DNA from: Streptomyces albidoflavus | GTDB lineage: Bacteria; Actinomycetota; Actinomycetes; Streptomycetales; Streptomycetaceae | NCBI RefSeq assembly: GCF_000719955.1 | Contig: NZ_JOII01000042.1 | Location: 1 to 41,480, forward strand | Length of the DNA: 41,480 bases | Direction: 5' to 3' | Shown here: positions 1 through 8,392 of the stretch, one piece after another | How the letters are laid out: every line of letters begins with the position of its first letter | How positions within the stretch are numbered: position 1 is the first letter of the stretch | Translations under genes and position numbers: made by a program | The notes under the pieces: model-generated | What the model saw: only the letters and a program-made list of their open reading frames with translations | What the model was told of the DNA's origin: nothing | The model's database searches: none

Positions 1-290
1 TCGCCGCCCTCACCGACCCCGACCCCACCGTCCGGGCAGACGCCATCACCGCCCTGGCCGTCCGCCACCCCGATCAAGCCCACCCCCTGGCCCTCCGCGC
101 CGCCACCGAAGACGACTCCCCGGAGACCCGCTCCCGCTACCTCCGCCTGGTCACCCTCCTCTGGCCGGACGACCCAGCCACCCTCCCCCTCCTCACCGAC
201 CGCGCCCAGCACGACGACTCCGACCAAGTCCGCACCACCGCAACCGAGGGCCTGGCCCGGCTGCGGTGGCTCGCCACGGAGATCGCCTAA
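1..290 (+). CDS. HEAT-repeat protein, C-terminal fragment
   Basis: The reading frame is open from base 3 to a TAA at 288-290 and is cut by the window edge. The 95 visible residues contain short helical repeats of the form LTDPDPTVRADAITALA and later DSDQVRTTATEGLARL, typical of HEAT/armadillo-like repeats, which usually act as protein-binding scaffolds. There is no catalytic motif in the part seen. Codon bias fits Streptomyces. Its stop codon overlaps the stop of the convergent helR gene (287-289) by two bases, so no terminator can lie between the two coding regions. Function beyond a repeat scaffold cannot be inferred. Confidence 0.75.
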   Translation, partial: AALTDPDPTVRADAITALAVRHPDQAHPLALRAATEDDSPETRSRYLRLVTLLWPDDPATLPLLTDRAQHDDSDQVRTTATEGLARLRWLATEIA

Positions 291-2437
291 TGGGTGTCGG
301 CCCCCAGCTCCTCCGGCAGCTCCCGCTCGTGCACCACGGTCAGCCCGGACACAGCACGGGTAAGCCCGACATACAACCGCCGCAACCCCGCCCCCCGGGT
401 CGGCTCCGCCTCCACCACGCTCGCCGGCTCGCCCAGCACCACGTAGTCGTACTCCAACCCCTTGGCCAGCGAAGCCGGGACAAGGGTCAGTCGCGCGTCC
501 GCCCGCGTCTCCTCACCCGGTGCCAGCGCCGACAGCCCAGCCCCCACCAGGGCTGCCCTCGCCGCCTCCACCAGCGGGTCGGGGACGATCAGCCCCGTCG
601 AGCCCTCATGCGTGAGGGCCGCGTGGCACGCCTCCACCAGACCCGGCAGCAGCGCGCCTTCTCCCGCCCGCACCAGCCGCAGGGAGCCCGGCGACTCACG
701 CACCGAGCGGACCTCCGCCAGCCCCGGAGCGATGGCGGGGAGGAGGCGTGAGGCGTAGGCGATGACCTCGCGGGGGACGCGGAAGCCGGCGGTGAGTTCT
801 TCCACGTGGGCGTCGGGTTTGCCGAGGTGGTGGAGGGCTTCGGGCCAGGCGGGGGTGGCCCAGGCGGTGGTGCCCTGGGCGAGGTCGCCGAGGACGGTGG
901 CGGAGCCGGTGGAGCAGCGGCGGCCCACGGCGCGGTACTGCATGGGGGAGAGGTCCTGGGCCTCGTCGAGGACGACGTGGCCGAGGGAGGGGGTGCGTTC
1001 CACGAGGTCGCGGGCCTCGTCGATGAGGACGGCGTCGGCGGCGGACCAGCGGGCGGACTTCACACCCCGGTAGGGCTTGGGCCAGAGCAGGGCGGTGCGT
1101 TCCTCGTCGGTGAGCAGGTCCGCGGAGTGGGTGCGGAGGAAGTCGGCGTCGCCGAGGAGGCGCAGGACCAGCTTGGCCGGGTCGACGGGCGGCCACACCT
1201 CCTTGACCAGGGCTTTCACGGCGCGGTCGCGGGCCACGGCGTTCTGGACGCGGTCGTCGGGGGCCTCCCCGGCCTGTTCCATGCGGATCAGCACGGCGTG
1301 CGCGATGCGCTGGGGCAGGGCCTCGCGGGCGGCACCGTAGCGGATGTCGCGGGCGAGGAGTTCCTCGATCAGGGTGGTGATCTCGTCGGCGGGGACGCGC
1401 CAGCGGCGGGAGCCGCGGACCACGACGAGGGATTCGGTGGGGCGCCCGACGTGGGAGCGCAGCGCGCGGCGCAGCACCTCGGCCATGCGGGCGTCGCCCT
1501 TGACGATCGCGGTCGGGGCCGGGTCGGCCCCGGTGACCGGGACGTGGGCGACGAGGGAGTCCACGGTGGCCTGGTGCACGGTCAGTTCGCCGAGGGCGGG
1601 CAGGACCTGCTCGATGTAGCGGAGGAAGGAGTCGTTCGGCCCGATGACGAGGGTGCCGGTGCGGGCCAGCCGCTCCCGGTGCGCGTAGAGCAGGTAGGCG
1701 ACGCGGTGCAGGCCGACGGCGGTCTTGCCGGTGCCGGGGCCGCCCTGGACACAGACGGTGCCGGACAGGCCGGAGCGGACGATCTCGTCCTGTTCGGGCT
1801 GGATGGTGGCGACGATGTCGCGCATGGGGCCGACGCGGGGGCGCTCGATCTCCTGCTGGAGGAGGCGGCTGGTGGCCTCGGCGCCGTCGCCGGAGGCGGT
1901 CAGGTCCTCGTCCTCGTACGCGGTGATGTCGCCGCCGGTGTAGCCGAAGCGGCGGCGCAGCGCGACGTCCAGGGGGTTGGTGCGACTGGCCTGGTAGAAG
2001 GGCTGCGAGACGGGGGCGCGCCAGTCGATGACCATGGGGTCGCCGGCCGGGTCGTGGACGTGGCGGCGGCCGATGTAGAAGCGTTCGGCGCGGTAGGGGC
2101 CGTCGGGGGCGGTGCCCTCCTCGCCGGCCGAGACCTCGCGGACGTAGTCGAGGCGGCCGAAGAAGAGCGGGGTGTGGGACAGGTCGGCGAGGGACTTGAT
2201 CCGCTCCTCGATCTGGGCGTTGAGGACGGCGGCGTTGACCCAGTTCGCCGTGACGTCGGTGAGGTCGAGCGACTCGACGTCCTCGCGCATGGCCCGCAGC
2301 GCGGCCCGGGAGGCGGCCAGGTGGGCGCGTTCGCGGGCGAGCGGGTCGCCGCCGGGCGGGGCCTCGGCGGAATGCGGGGTCTCGGCGCCGGTCGCGGTGC
2401 CGGTCGCGGGCTCGGGGGTGTCGTGCGGCGTGAGCAC
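287..2437 (-). CDS. helR: HelR-type RNA polymerase recycling ATPase (UvrD/HelD-like)
   Basis: A 716-aa superfamily 1 helicase-like ATPase. An N-terminal arm (about residues 32-100, with ERAHLAASRAALRAM and the LSHTPLFFGRLDYVRE region) is followed by an ATPase core. Walker A is GGPGTGKT at about 232-239, Walker B lies in VVLDEAQDLS, and a C-terminal motif LRRLYVGLTRA is present. This matches the HelD/HelR family, which removes RNA polymerase from stalled states; Streptomyces HelR displaces rifampicin and gives tolerance. The open frame runs upstream to 3049, but the GTG at 2437 is preceded by GGAGG at good spacing and gives the expected family length. The further N-terminal residues are low-complexity and rejected. 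It is transcribed alone, convergent with the HEAT-repeat gene. Confidence 0.86.
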   Translation of the reverse strand: MLTPHDTPEPATGTATGAETPHSAEAPPGGDPLARERAHLAASRAALRAMREDVESLDLTDVTANWVNAAVLNAQIEERIKSLADLSHTPLFFGRLDYVREVSAGEEGTAPDGPYRAERFYIGRRHVHDPAGDPMVIDWRAPVSQPFYQASRTNPLDVALRRRFGYTGGDITAYEDEDLTASGDGAEATSRLLQQEIERPRVGPMRDIVATIQPEQDEIVRSGLSGTVCVQGGPGTGKTAVGLHRVAYLLYAHRERLARTGTLVIGPNDSFLRYIEQVLPALGELTVHQATVDSLVAHVPVTGADPAPTAIVKGDARMAEVLRRALRSHVGRPTESLVVVRGSRRWRVPADEITTLIEELLARDIRYGAAREALPQRIAHAVLIRMEQAGEAPDDRVQNAVARDRAVKALVKEVWPPVDPAKLVLRLLGDADFLRTHSADLLTDEERTALLWPKPYRGVKSARWSAADAVLIDEARDLVERTPSLGHVVLDEAQDLSPMQYRAVGRRCSTGSATVLGDLAQGTTAWATPAWPEALHHLGKPDAHVEELTAGFRVPREVIAYASRLLPAIAPGLAEVRSVRESPGSLRLVRAGEGALLPGLVEACHAALTHEGSTGLIVPDPLVEAARAALVGAGLSALAPGEETRADARLTLVPASLAKGLEYDYVVLGEPASVVEAEPTRGAGLRRLYVGLTRAVSGLTVVHERELPEELGADTH

Positions 2438-2632
2438 GGGCGCTTGCCTCCGTGGTGCGGTCTTCGTACGGGCATCGTGCGGGCACGCGGGCGGGGCGCA
2501 CCGGGCCCTGGCGAAGGCAGGGGCGGAGTGCGCGGCGGGGCGTGCCGGGTGTGTGAGGGTCGGTCCGCCGAGAGGGGCGGTCACTTCACGACGCGTCGGC
2601 CGGTTTCCGTCCGGCCGGCAGCGCTCCCCGGA

Positions 2633-2685
2633 GGGGAGGCGGGCAAGGCCGCAGATTGTAGGCGGGGGAGGGCAGTGGGGGCCAA
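2633..2685 (-). promoter_or_regulatory. Putative helR promoter with possible rifampicin-associated element
   Basis: On the minus strand a TACAAT -10 box (2655-2660) lies 19 bp from TTGGCC (2680-2685). Immediately downstream, at 2633-2652, is a partly dyad GC block containing GGCCTTGCC. It resembles the inverted-repeat RAE reported upstream of rifampicin-inducible actinobacterial genes, as I recall that consensus. It lies about 200 bp upstream of the chosen GTG, leaving a long leader. The promoter boxes are visible; the RAE assignment is inference. Confidence 0.4.
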
Positions 2686-2914
2686 TGGATTTCCGGCGGC
2701 CGCGCGAGAGGCCCGCGAGAAGCCGGACGCGGAGCCCGATATGCGGAGCCCGTGGAGGCCCAGGAGGAGGCTTCGCGTGCGTCCGCGCCCCGCGCCTCCT
2801 CCTTGCGACAGGCGTTCCCCCGGCCGCCCCCGGGGTCCCGCAGGCCGGGGCCGGAGCCCCGGGCCCGCCCGGCCGGAACCGTGCAGGCCCGCTTGCCGGG
2901 GCGCCACGATCCAT

Positions 2915-2920
2915 TAGGGT
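2915..2920 (+). promoter_or_regulatory. -10 box of a leaderless promoter for the GT87 gene
   Basis: TAGGGT at 2915-2920 lies 16 bp after TTGCCG (2893-2898) and only 7 nt before the GTG start at 2928. No ribosome binding site is present, so the mRNA probably starts at or next to the start codon. Confidence 0.55.
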
Positions 2921-2927
2921 CGCGCCC

Positions 2928-4166
2928 GTGACACACCTGGCAGTGATCAAAAGGTCACCCGGTGTACGACTGGCGGCCTGCGTGCTGGCGCTCTCGTTCA
3001 CCGCGTTCGTCGTCCTGTGCCTGATCCAGCACATCGCGATGGCGGACACCCTCGTCTACCGCGCCGAGGGCCGCGCGGTCGTGAACGGCAGCGATCTCTA
3101 CGGCTTCACCGTCACCGAGTGGAAGCTGCCGGCGACGTACCCGCCGTTCGCGGCGATCCTCTTCGTGCCGACCACCTGGCTGCCGATAACGGCGCTCAAG
3201 GTCTGCTTCATCCTCGGCAACACCGCGCTCCTCGCCCTCCTCGTCCACCTCTCCTGCCGCCTCGCCGGACGCGCCACCCGCGCCCCGTTCCTGCTCCTCG
3301 CGGTGGCGGCCGGCATCTGGCTGGAGCCGGTCTTCCAGACGCTGCTCTTCGGCCAGATCAACCTCGCCCTGGTCTGCCTCGTCCTGTGGGACCTGACCCG
3401 CCCGGCCGGCGCCCTCGGCAAGGGCTTCGCCCTCGGCGTCGCCACCGGCGTCAAGCTGACCCCCGGCATCTTCATCGTCCACCTGCTGATCACCGGCCGG
3501 GTCCGCGAGGGCCTCACCGCGCTGGCCTCCTTCACCGGCACCGTGCTGCTGGGCGCACTGGTCCTGCCCTCGGCCACCGTCGACTTCTTCACCCGCCGCC
3601 TCTACGAGACGGGCCGCGTCGGCCTCGCCTGGATCGTGGACAACCAGTCCCTGCAAGGGCTGATCGCCCGCACCCTGCACACCGAACACCCGGGCCTGGC
3701 CTGGGCGGTGCCGGCCGCCGTCACCGGGCTCGCCGGGCTGTGGCTGGCCCGCCGGCTGACCCGGCGGCTCGGCGGCGACAGCCCCTGGCCGCTCCTGGTG
3801 ACCGCCGTGACGGGCCTGCTCGTCTCGCCGATCAGCTGGTCGCACCACTGGGTGTGGTGCGTCCCGCTCCTCGTCGTCCTGCTGGCTCGGGACCGGACGG
3901 TCCTGGCCGCCGCCCTCACCGTGCTGTTCCTCGCCCGCCCGCACTGGCTCCTGCCCCACCAGGGCGACCTGGACCTCCATTTCCCCTGGTGGCAGCAGCC
4001 GTTGGGCGCGCCGTACCCGGTCCTGGGCCTCGGCCTCCTCGCGGCCGCCGCGTGGGCGGCTTACGGGAGATGGGGGGACGGTGGCGGCGGGCCGCGTGTG
4101 CCCGCGCAGGGCGTGCGGGGTGCGGGCAGCGGTGCCGGGGAGCCGGTGGGGGAGCGGGCGGGGTGA
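2928..4166 (+). CDS. GT87/DUF2029-family polyprenyl-phosphate-dependent mannosyltransferase-like membrane protein
   Basis: A 412-aa polytopic membrane protein with about ten hydrophobic segments. It has the pattern of actinobacterial GT-C glycosyltransferases of family 87: an early external loop with DTLVYRAEG and NGSDLYGFT, then ATYPPFAAILF, LFGQINLALVCLV, GVATGVKLTPGIF and SPISWSHHWVW. These enzymes transfer mannose from polyprenyl-phosphate mannose to extracellular glycans or lipoglycans; the acceptor here is unknown. The GTG at 2928 was chosen because a TAGGGT -10 box sits 7 nt upstream and residues before it are low-complexity. The C-terminal 35 residues are a Gly-rich cytosolic tail. 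It stands alone, divergent from helR and convergent with the next gene. Confidence 0.8.
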   Translation: MTHLAVIKRSPGVRLAACVLALSFTAFVVLCLIQHIAMADTLVYRAEGRAVVNGSDLYGFTVTEWKLPATYPPFAAILFVPTTWLPITALKVCFILGNTALLALLVHLSCRLAGRATRAPFLLLAVAAGIWLEPVFQTLLFGQINLALVCLVLWDLTRPAGALGKGFALGVATGVKLTPGIFIVHLLITGRVREGLTALASFTGTVLLGALVLPSATVDFFTRRLYETGRVGLAWIVDNQSLQGLIARTLHTEHPGLAWAVPAAVTGLAGLWLARRLTRRLGGDSPWPLLVTAVTGLLVSPISWSHHWVWCVPLLVVLLARDRTVLAAALTVLFLARPHWLLPHQGDLDLHFPWWQQPLGAPYPVLGLGLLAAAAWAAYGRWGDGGGGPRVPAQGVRGAGSGAGEPVGERAG

Positions 4167-4205
4167 GCGGCCGCAGGCCCGGGGGCACCTGTGGGAGCTG
4201 CGGAG

Positions 4206-4700
4206 TCACTTGTGGGAGCTGATGACACCGCCGTTGCTGAGCACGATGTAGACGCCGTTGGCGTCGAGCCCGGTGTCGTGGCCGTCCGTCTCCAGCGTCG
4301 CCACGACCGCCCCCTTGCTGACGATCTTGGCGACGTAGTGCTGCTCGCCGACCTCGGTGATCCGCGCCTCGCTGCCGTCGACCAGTTTCTCGGTACGGTC
4401 CGGCGAACTCTTCCCGGGGCCGTCGCCCTCGCCGCTCGTGGCGGTGACGTCCTCCTCGGCGTCCGGGGACCGGGCGCCGCTGGTGGGGCTCGCGGTGTCG
4501 CCGGGGGAGGCGGCCTGGTCACCGGCCTCCGTGGAGGCCGAGGCGGCGGGGGCGGCGTCGCCCGCCGGGGTGGCACCGTCCGATTCGCAGGCGGTGCCGC
4601 CGACGACCAGGAGACTGGCGGCGGCGAGGGCCAGCCCCGCGCGACGGACGGGCCGGGCCTCTGCGGTGGCCTGCCGGGGTGTGCGTTTCTGTAAGTTCAT
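4206..4700 (-). CDS. Small exported protein (putative lipoprotein) with a TTA codon
   Basis: A 164-aa protein. It has a basic N-terminus, then a hydrophobic stretch LALAAASLLVVGGTAC that looks like a signal peptide. The Cys could be lipidated, but Gly instead of Leu/Val at -3 makes a weak lipobox. A Ser/Ala/Thr/Asp-rich linker (about residues 40-95) precedes a compact C-terminal domain with VDGSEARITEVGEQHYVAKI and ANGVYIVLSNGGVISS. I do not recognise the family. The ATG at 4700 is preceded by AGGGAG at 5 nt. Codon 3 is TTA (4692-4694), the rare leucine codon read by bldA tRNA, suggesting translation mainly late in development. It is convergent with the GT87 gene. Confidence 0.7.
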   Translation of the reverse strand: MNLQKRTPRQATAEARPVRRAGLALAAASLLVVGGTACESDGATPAGDAAPAASASTEAGDQAASPGDTASPTSGARSPDAEEDVTATSGEGDGPGKSSPDRTEKLVDGSEARITEVGEQHYVAKIVSKGAVVATLETDGHDTGLDANGVYIVLSNGGVISSHK

Positions 4701-4835
4701 GACACTCCCTGTGCCCCTGGCGTCCAGGGAAAAACACCCCGCACACCTCCGGCCCCGCACGGCGGGCAGGGCTCGCCGCGCCACCGTGCCGCCCGCCCCT
4801 TCCGCTCCGTCCGCGACCCTCCCCCCCACCGCCGC

Positions 4836-6332
4836 CTACCGCGAACTACCGCCCCGCCCAGTCCCCTTGGCCTTCCCCCGCACCCGCGCCTGCGGCGCCG
4901 GCCAACTGTGGACCGGTGCGCCCGTCGAACTCAGCTCCAGGTACCGGCGCACGGTCGCCCGGTCGTCCGAGCCCAGCGCCCGGTGGGTCCGCCGTTGCCA
5001 GTGGGCGCCGGAGCGGCCGGTCAGGACGCGTGCCTCGACCACCCCCAGCCACCGCTGCACCTCGTCGTCGGCGACCCCGGCGGCGGCCAGTCCGGCGGCC
5101 GCGCGGGGGAGCAGGGCGCGGACGAGGTCGCGGGCGGCGAGGCGGACCGGGGCGGCGGGGCCGGCGGGCCACCAGAGACGGGCGGCCATGCCGTCGCGGG
5201 CGGCGGTGTAGAAGTTCTCCCGGGCGAGGGCGAAGGGGAGTTCGCCGCCGGGCTCGCGGGCGGCGCGGTCCAGGATCAGGCCGGTCAGCAGGGCGGTGTT
5301 GGCGACCATGTCGGCGGGGGTCGGGCCCGAGGGCAGGGCGCGCAGTTCGATGCGGAGGTGGCCGTCACCGGCCGGGTCGTACACCGGGCGGTTCCACCAC
5401 CACAGGGTGCCCAGATGCAGGCGCAGTTCGTCCAGGGCGGGCGGGCCGCCGGGCCGCAGCGGCCGGTCCCAGTCGCCGCCGGAGCAGAGCGGCACCAGCG
5501 GCGCGTACCGGCGTACCGCCTCCTCGGCCAGTTCCCGCACGCCCCCGCGCAGCCAGCCGTGGCCGAAACCGGAGCGTCGGTCGGCCGGGGCGACGCGGCG
5601 CCGGTGCTGGCCGAACGCCTGCTCGTACCAGGGGATGCGGGACTCGTCCCAGGCCCGCCTGCCCAGCAGCAGCGGCGAGTTGGCGGCGACGGCGAGGACG
5701 GGGGCGGTCATCAGCTGGGCGGCGTTGTGGACGCGGGTGAACTCCTCGGGCCGTACGGTCAGATGGATCTGCCAGGAGCTGGCGGCGCCCTGCGCGCAGA
5801 AGGTGTCGGAGCGCATCCGCAGCCGCTGCTCCCCGCTGACCCGCAGCCCGCGCCCGGCCCGCCCGAGGGCGTCGTCGATCACCGCGTACCGGCCGCGCGG
5901 CGACATGTTGCGCCGGGTCAGGTCGGCTGGGCGCAGGGTCGGCAGCAGGCCCGCGCAGTACGGCTCGGCGCCGTGCGCGGCGCCCGCCCGTCGGACCGCC
6001 TCCAGCAGGGTGTCCGCCTCGTCGTGCAGGGCGGTGAAGGGGCGCGGGCGTAAGGGGACGGGGGTCAGGTTGGCCTCCAGGTTGTAGCGGTTGACCTCCA
6101 GGACGAGGCGGGGGTCGGCGGCGGCGCGGCGGATCTCCTCGTTCCGGGGGACGGGGACGCCGTCGCGCGTCACGAGGAACATCTCCAGCTCCGCGCCGAG
6201 CGTCGGTTCCCCGGCGCCGAACCCGGGCGAGGTGAGGAGCCCGTCGAGCAGGCCGAGCGAGGCCCGCAGCCGCGCCCGGAACCGTTCCCGGTCCTCGTCG
6301 GTGAAGTCGCGCTGGGGAAGATCACGTCCCAT
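4836..6332 (-). CDS. Glutamate-cysteine ligase family (GCS2) protein
   Basis: A 498-aa carboxylate-amine ligase of the GCS2 superfamily, which activates a carboxylate with ATP and couples it to an amine. Visible motifs are TLGAELEMFLV near residue 40 (metal/ATP-binding glutamates), LEVNRYNLEANLTP near 85, the conserved SSWQIHLTV near 180 and HLRIELRALPSGPT near 345. Length fits the roughly 500-residue Streptomyces members annotated as glutamate-cysteine ligase; the true substrate is uncertain and it is not clearly the ergothioneine enzyme EgtA. The ATG at 6332 has GGGAG 7 nt upstream. Codon 94 is TTA (6051-6053), suggesting bldA dependence. It is divergent from the VOC gene at 6537. Confidence 0.78.
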   Translation of the reverse strand: MGRDLPQRDFTDEDRERFRARLRASLGLLDGLLTSPGFGAGEPTLGAELEMFLVTRDGVPVPRNEEIRRAAADPRLVLEVNRYNLEANLTPVPLRPRPFTALHDEADTLLEAVRRAGAAHGAEPYCAGLLPTLRPADLTRRNMSPRGRYAVIDDALGRAGRGLRVSGEQRLRMRSDTFCAQGAASSWQIHLTVRPEEFTRVHNAAQLMTAPVLAVAANSPLLLGRRAWDESRIPWYEQAFGQHRRRVAPADRRSGFGHGWLRGGVRELAEEAVRRYAPLVPLCSGGDWDRPLRPGGPPALDELRLHLGTLWWWNRPVYDPAGDGHLRIELRALPSGPTPADMVANTALLTGLILDRAAREPGGELPFALARENFYTAARDGMAARLWWPAGPAAPVRLAARDLVRALLPRAAAGLAAAGVADDEVQRWLGVVEARVLTGRSGAHWQRRTHRALGSDDRATVRRYLELSSTGAPVHSWPAPQARVRGKAKGTGRGGSSR

Positions 6333-6499
6333 GGCCTGCTCCCGGCATGCGTCAGGGCCGGTCACCCGGCTGCCGCCGGAACCGGCCGTCGTCTCGGAGG
6401 ACCACAAGGGCCCGGCGTTGCTTGCCCGCCCACGCCCGCCCCCACACCACGGGCGACGGCGGCTGACCGGAACGGGTGCCCCGCCCGCCCCTAAACCGG

Positions 6500-6530
6500 T
6501 TGCGGGCAGTCCAGTTGACGCCCCTAAGCT
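6500..6530 (+). promoter_or_regulatory. Leaderless promoter of the first VOC gene
   Basis: TTGCGG (6500-6505) and TAAGCT (6525-6530) are spaced by 19 bp. The ATG at 6537 begins 6 nt after the -10 box and there is no ribosome binding site. Confidence 0.5.
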
Positions 6531-6536
6531 GGCCGG

Positions 6537-6971
6537 ATGGCATCGGTCAAGCAGGTTCAGATCACCTTCGACTGCGCGAGCCCGCAGCGCGTCGCCCGCT
6601 TCTGGAGCGAGGCACTCGGCTACGTCCTCCCGACCCCGCCCGAGGGCTACGCCTCCTGGGAGGCGTACGACGCGGAGCAGCCCGCCGGGGAGCGCGACTC
6701 CTGGTCGGCGTGCAGCGACCCCGAAGGTGTCGGCCCGCGCCTCTTCTTCCAGCGCGTCCCCGAGGGCAAGACCGTCAAGAACCGCGTCCACCTCGACATC
6801 CGCGCCGGCACCGGCCTCGTCGGCGAGGCGCGCCTGGCCGCCCTGGAGTCCGAGTGCGTCCGCCTCGAAGCCCTCGGCGCGACCCGTGGCACCCTCCTCC
6901 TCGCCGACGAGGAGAACGAGTCCTGCCAGAACATGCAGGACGTGGAGGGGAACGAGTTCTGCCTGGACTGA
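6537..6971 (+). CDS. VOC (glyoxalase-like) family protein
   Basis: A 144-aa protein with two beta-alpha-beta-beta-beta modules of the vicinal oxygen chelate superfamily. The first contains VQITFDCASPQRVARFWSEALGY, and the second starts at NRVHLDIRAGTG and ends with MQDVEGNEFCLD. Candidate metal ligands are the His of VHLDI and the Glu of GNEFCLD. Substrates of this subgroup are mostly unknown (dioxygenase-like, glyoxalase-like or antibiotic-binding). The ATG at 6537 is supported by a TAAGCT -10 box 6 nt upstream. Transcription runs into a strong hairpin right after the stop. It is a single-gene unit, convergent with merR. Confidence 0.82.
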   Translation: MASVKQVQITFDCASPQRVARFWSEALGYVLPTPPEGYASWEAYDAEQPAGERDSWSACSDPEGVGPRLFFQRVPEGKTVKNRVHLDIRAGTGLVGEARLAALESECVRLEALGATRGTLLLADEENESCQNMQDVEGNEFCLD

Positions 6972-7013
6972 GGTGGTGCGGGTGCGGCCCGGCACGCCGG
7001 GCCGCACCACCTC
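6970..7013. terminator. Bidirectional hairpin terminator between VOC and merR
   Basis: Bases 6981-6993 and 6996-7008 form a perfect 13-bp GC-rich stem with a 2-nt spacer. Outer GAGGTGGT (6970-6977) and ACCACCTC (7006-7013) offer an alternative longer pairing. It lies between convergent genes, and its end overlaps the merR stop codon (7012-7014). Confidence 0.8.
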
Positions 7014-7362
7014 AGCTGTAGTGGGCGATCTTGGCGTCGAGGATCTCGATGGCCCGGTGCAGCCCCACCACCCGCTCCTCCAGCGCCGCCCGGCGCTCCC
7101 GGAGGAAGGCGGCCCGGTCCTGCGGCGCCCGGTCGGAGCGCAGGACGGCGACGAACGCCCTGAGGTCGGCTATGCCGAGCCCGGCCGTGCGCAGGCACTT
7201 GATCAGCCCGATCCAGAAGAGGTCGTCCTCCGTGTACTCCCGGTGCCCGCCGGGGGAGCGCCGGATCGGGCCGATCAGCCCTTCCCGTTCGTAGTAGCGC
7301 AAGGTGTCGAGGGAGACGCCGGTACGGTCGGCGGTCGCCGCCGGGGTGTGCAACGTGGTCAT
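7012..7362 (-). CDS. MerR-family transcriptional regulator
   Basis: A 116-aa MerR regulator. Residues about 3-70 form the winged helix-turn-helix, with TGVSLDTLRYYEREGLI, then GHREYTEDDLFWIGLIKCLRTAGLGI. Residues about 70-116 form the dimerisation coiled coil (RERRAALEERVVGLHRAIEILDAKI). There are no Cys pairs, so metal sensing of the classic kind is unlikely; an organic or redox-cycling inducer is more likely. The ATG at 7362 has AAGGGA upstream. It follows the aldo/keto reductase gene by 51 bp on the same strand, and a MerR-like operator sits in that gene's promoter, so it probably controls its own operon. Confidence 0.88.
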   Translation of the reverse strand: MTTLHTPAATADRTGVSLDTLRYYEREGLIGPIRRSPGGHREYTEDDLFWIGLIKCLRTAGLGIADLRAFVAVLRSDRAPQDRAAFLRERRAALEERVVGLHRAIEILDAKIAHYS

Positions 7363-7413
7363 ACGAGTCCCTTTCCGGTCGCCGGTGGCCCGTCGCCGAT
7401 CGCCGGTCGCCGG

Positions 7414-8355
7414 TCAGCGCGCTTCGGCGAAGCGCGCGAGGTGCCCGTCGTCCAGCCTCACCCGGCGGGCGGCGAGCGCCTCCTCGACCTGCCCGACGCG
7501 GCTGGCTCCCACGATCGGATCGATGCCCTGGCGCATCAGCAACGCCAGGACGACCTGGTTCCGCGTGGCCTCCAGCTCCTCGGCCACCTCGCCGAGGACC
7601 TGGAGGACCCGGCTGGTCCCGAGGTGCTGGTAGGAGTCCGGAAGGGGCTGGTCCGGGCGGACGTAGGAACCCCACATCAGCGAGGTGTACGACCACACGG
7701 CGAGCCCTTCGGACCGGGCCAGGTCCAGGTCCTCGGCGGTGAGCATACGGTGGCCGCCCTCCGCGACCGGGGTGAGGGGCCGCGGCTGGACGAGCGAGTG
7801 GCGCAGTTGCAGCGCCGTCCACGGTTCGACTCCCCGCTCCCGCGCGAGCGACCGGGCCCGCTCGACGCGCCAGGCGGGATGGTTCGCCGCCCCGACCCGG
7901 GCGACGGCTCCCTTCGCGGCCAGCTCCCCGAAGGCGAGGACGGTCTCCTCCAGCGGAACGTCCCGGTCCTCGGCGTGGGCCCAGAGCAGGTCGACGTGGT
8001 CCACCCCGAGCCGCCTCAGGCTCTCCTCCGCCCCGGTGCGGACGGCTCGCGCGGACAGTCCCTCCGCGCTGTCCCGCTCGTGCGGGACGAGCGGGTTGTG
8101 GCGGACCTTGGTGGCGATGCGCACCGAGTCGCGGGCTCCGGGGCGCTCGCGGAGCCAGGCGCCGATGACCCGCTCGCTGGCCCCGCCGACACCCTGGGGG
8201 TCGTTCCAGAAGGAGTAGCAGTTCGCGGTGTCGAGCCAGACCCCGCCTCCCGCCACGAAGGAGTCGAGTATCGCGAAGGCGCGGTCTGCCGGAACGCGGG
8301 TGCCGAAGTCCATCGTGCCGAGCACCATCTGACGGTCGGTCGTGTGGAGATCCAT
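7414..8355 (-). CDS. Aldo/keto reductase
   Basis: A 313-aa NADP-dependent aldo/keto reductase barrel. Recognisable parts are the catalytic Asp/Tyr region (VWLDTANCYSFWN), the Lys-containing strand RIATKVRHN, the His region LGVDHVDLLWAHAEDRDV, and a cofactor-binding end DPIVGASRVGQVEEAL. These enzymes reduce carbonyl compounds, often toxic aldehydes or ketones. The ATG at 8355 was chosen because a -10-like GAGCAT ends 6 nt upstream; no good ribosome binding site exists, so a leaderless start is likely. The downstream merR gene suggests induction by an electrophile or drug. Confidence 0.87.
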   Translation of the reverse strand: MDLHTTDRQMVLGTMDFGTRVPADRAFAILDSFVAGGGVWLDTANCYSFWNDPQGVGGASERVIGAWLRERPGARDSVRIATKVRHNPLVPHERDSAEGLSARAVRTGAEESLRRLGVDHVDLLWAHAEDRDVPLEETVLAFGELAAKGAVARVGAANHPAWRVERARSLARERGVEPWTALQLRHSLVQPRPLTPVAEGGHRMLTAEDLDLARSEGLAVWSYTSLMWGSYVRPDQPLPDSYQHLGTSRVLQVLGEVAEELEATRNQVVLALLMRQGIDPIVGASRVGQVEEALAARRVRLDDGHLARFAEAR

Positions 8356-8361
8356 GGCCTC

Positions 8362-8392
8362 ATGCTCGTAACCGGAGCGCGCTCCAGGTCAA
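8362..8392 (-). promoter_or_regulatory. MerR-type promoter/operator of the aldo/keto reductase-merR operon
   Basis: TTGACC (8387-8392) and GAGCAT (8362-8367) are separated by exactly 19 bp, the overlong spacing typical of MerR-controlled promoters. The spacer contains the perfect 12-bp palindrome GGAGCGCGCTCC (8374-8385), with partly symmetrical flanks. This is the classical position for a MerR dimer that twists the DNA. The -35 box also overlaps the stop codon of the upstream GNAT gene. Confidence 0.68.

Noticed and set aside
806..2917. A 703-codon plus-strand frame opposite helR
   Set aside because: Gly/Asp/Val-rich antisense shadow with no motif; helR has clear Walker motifs and a ribosome binding site.
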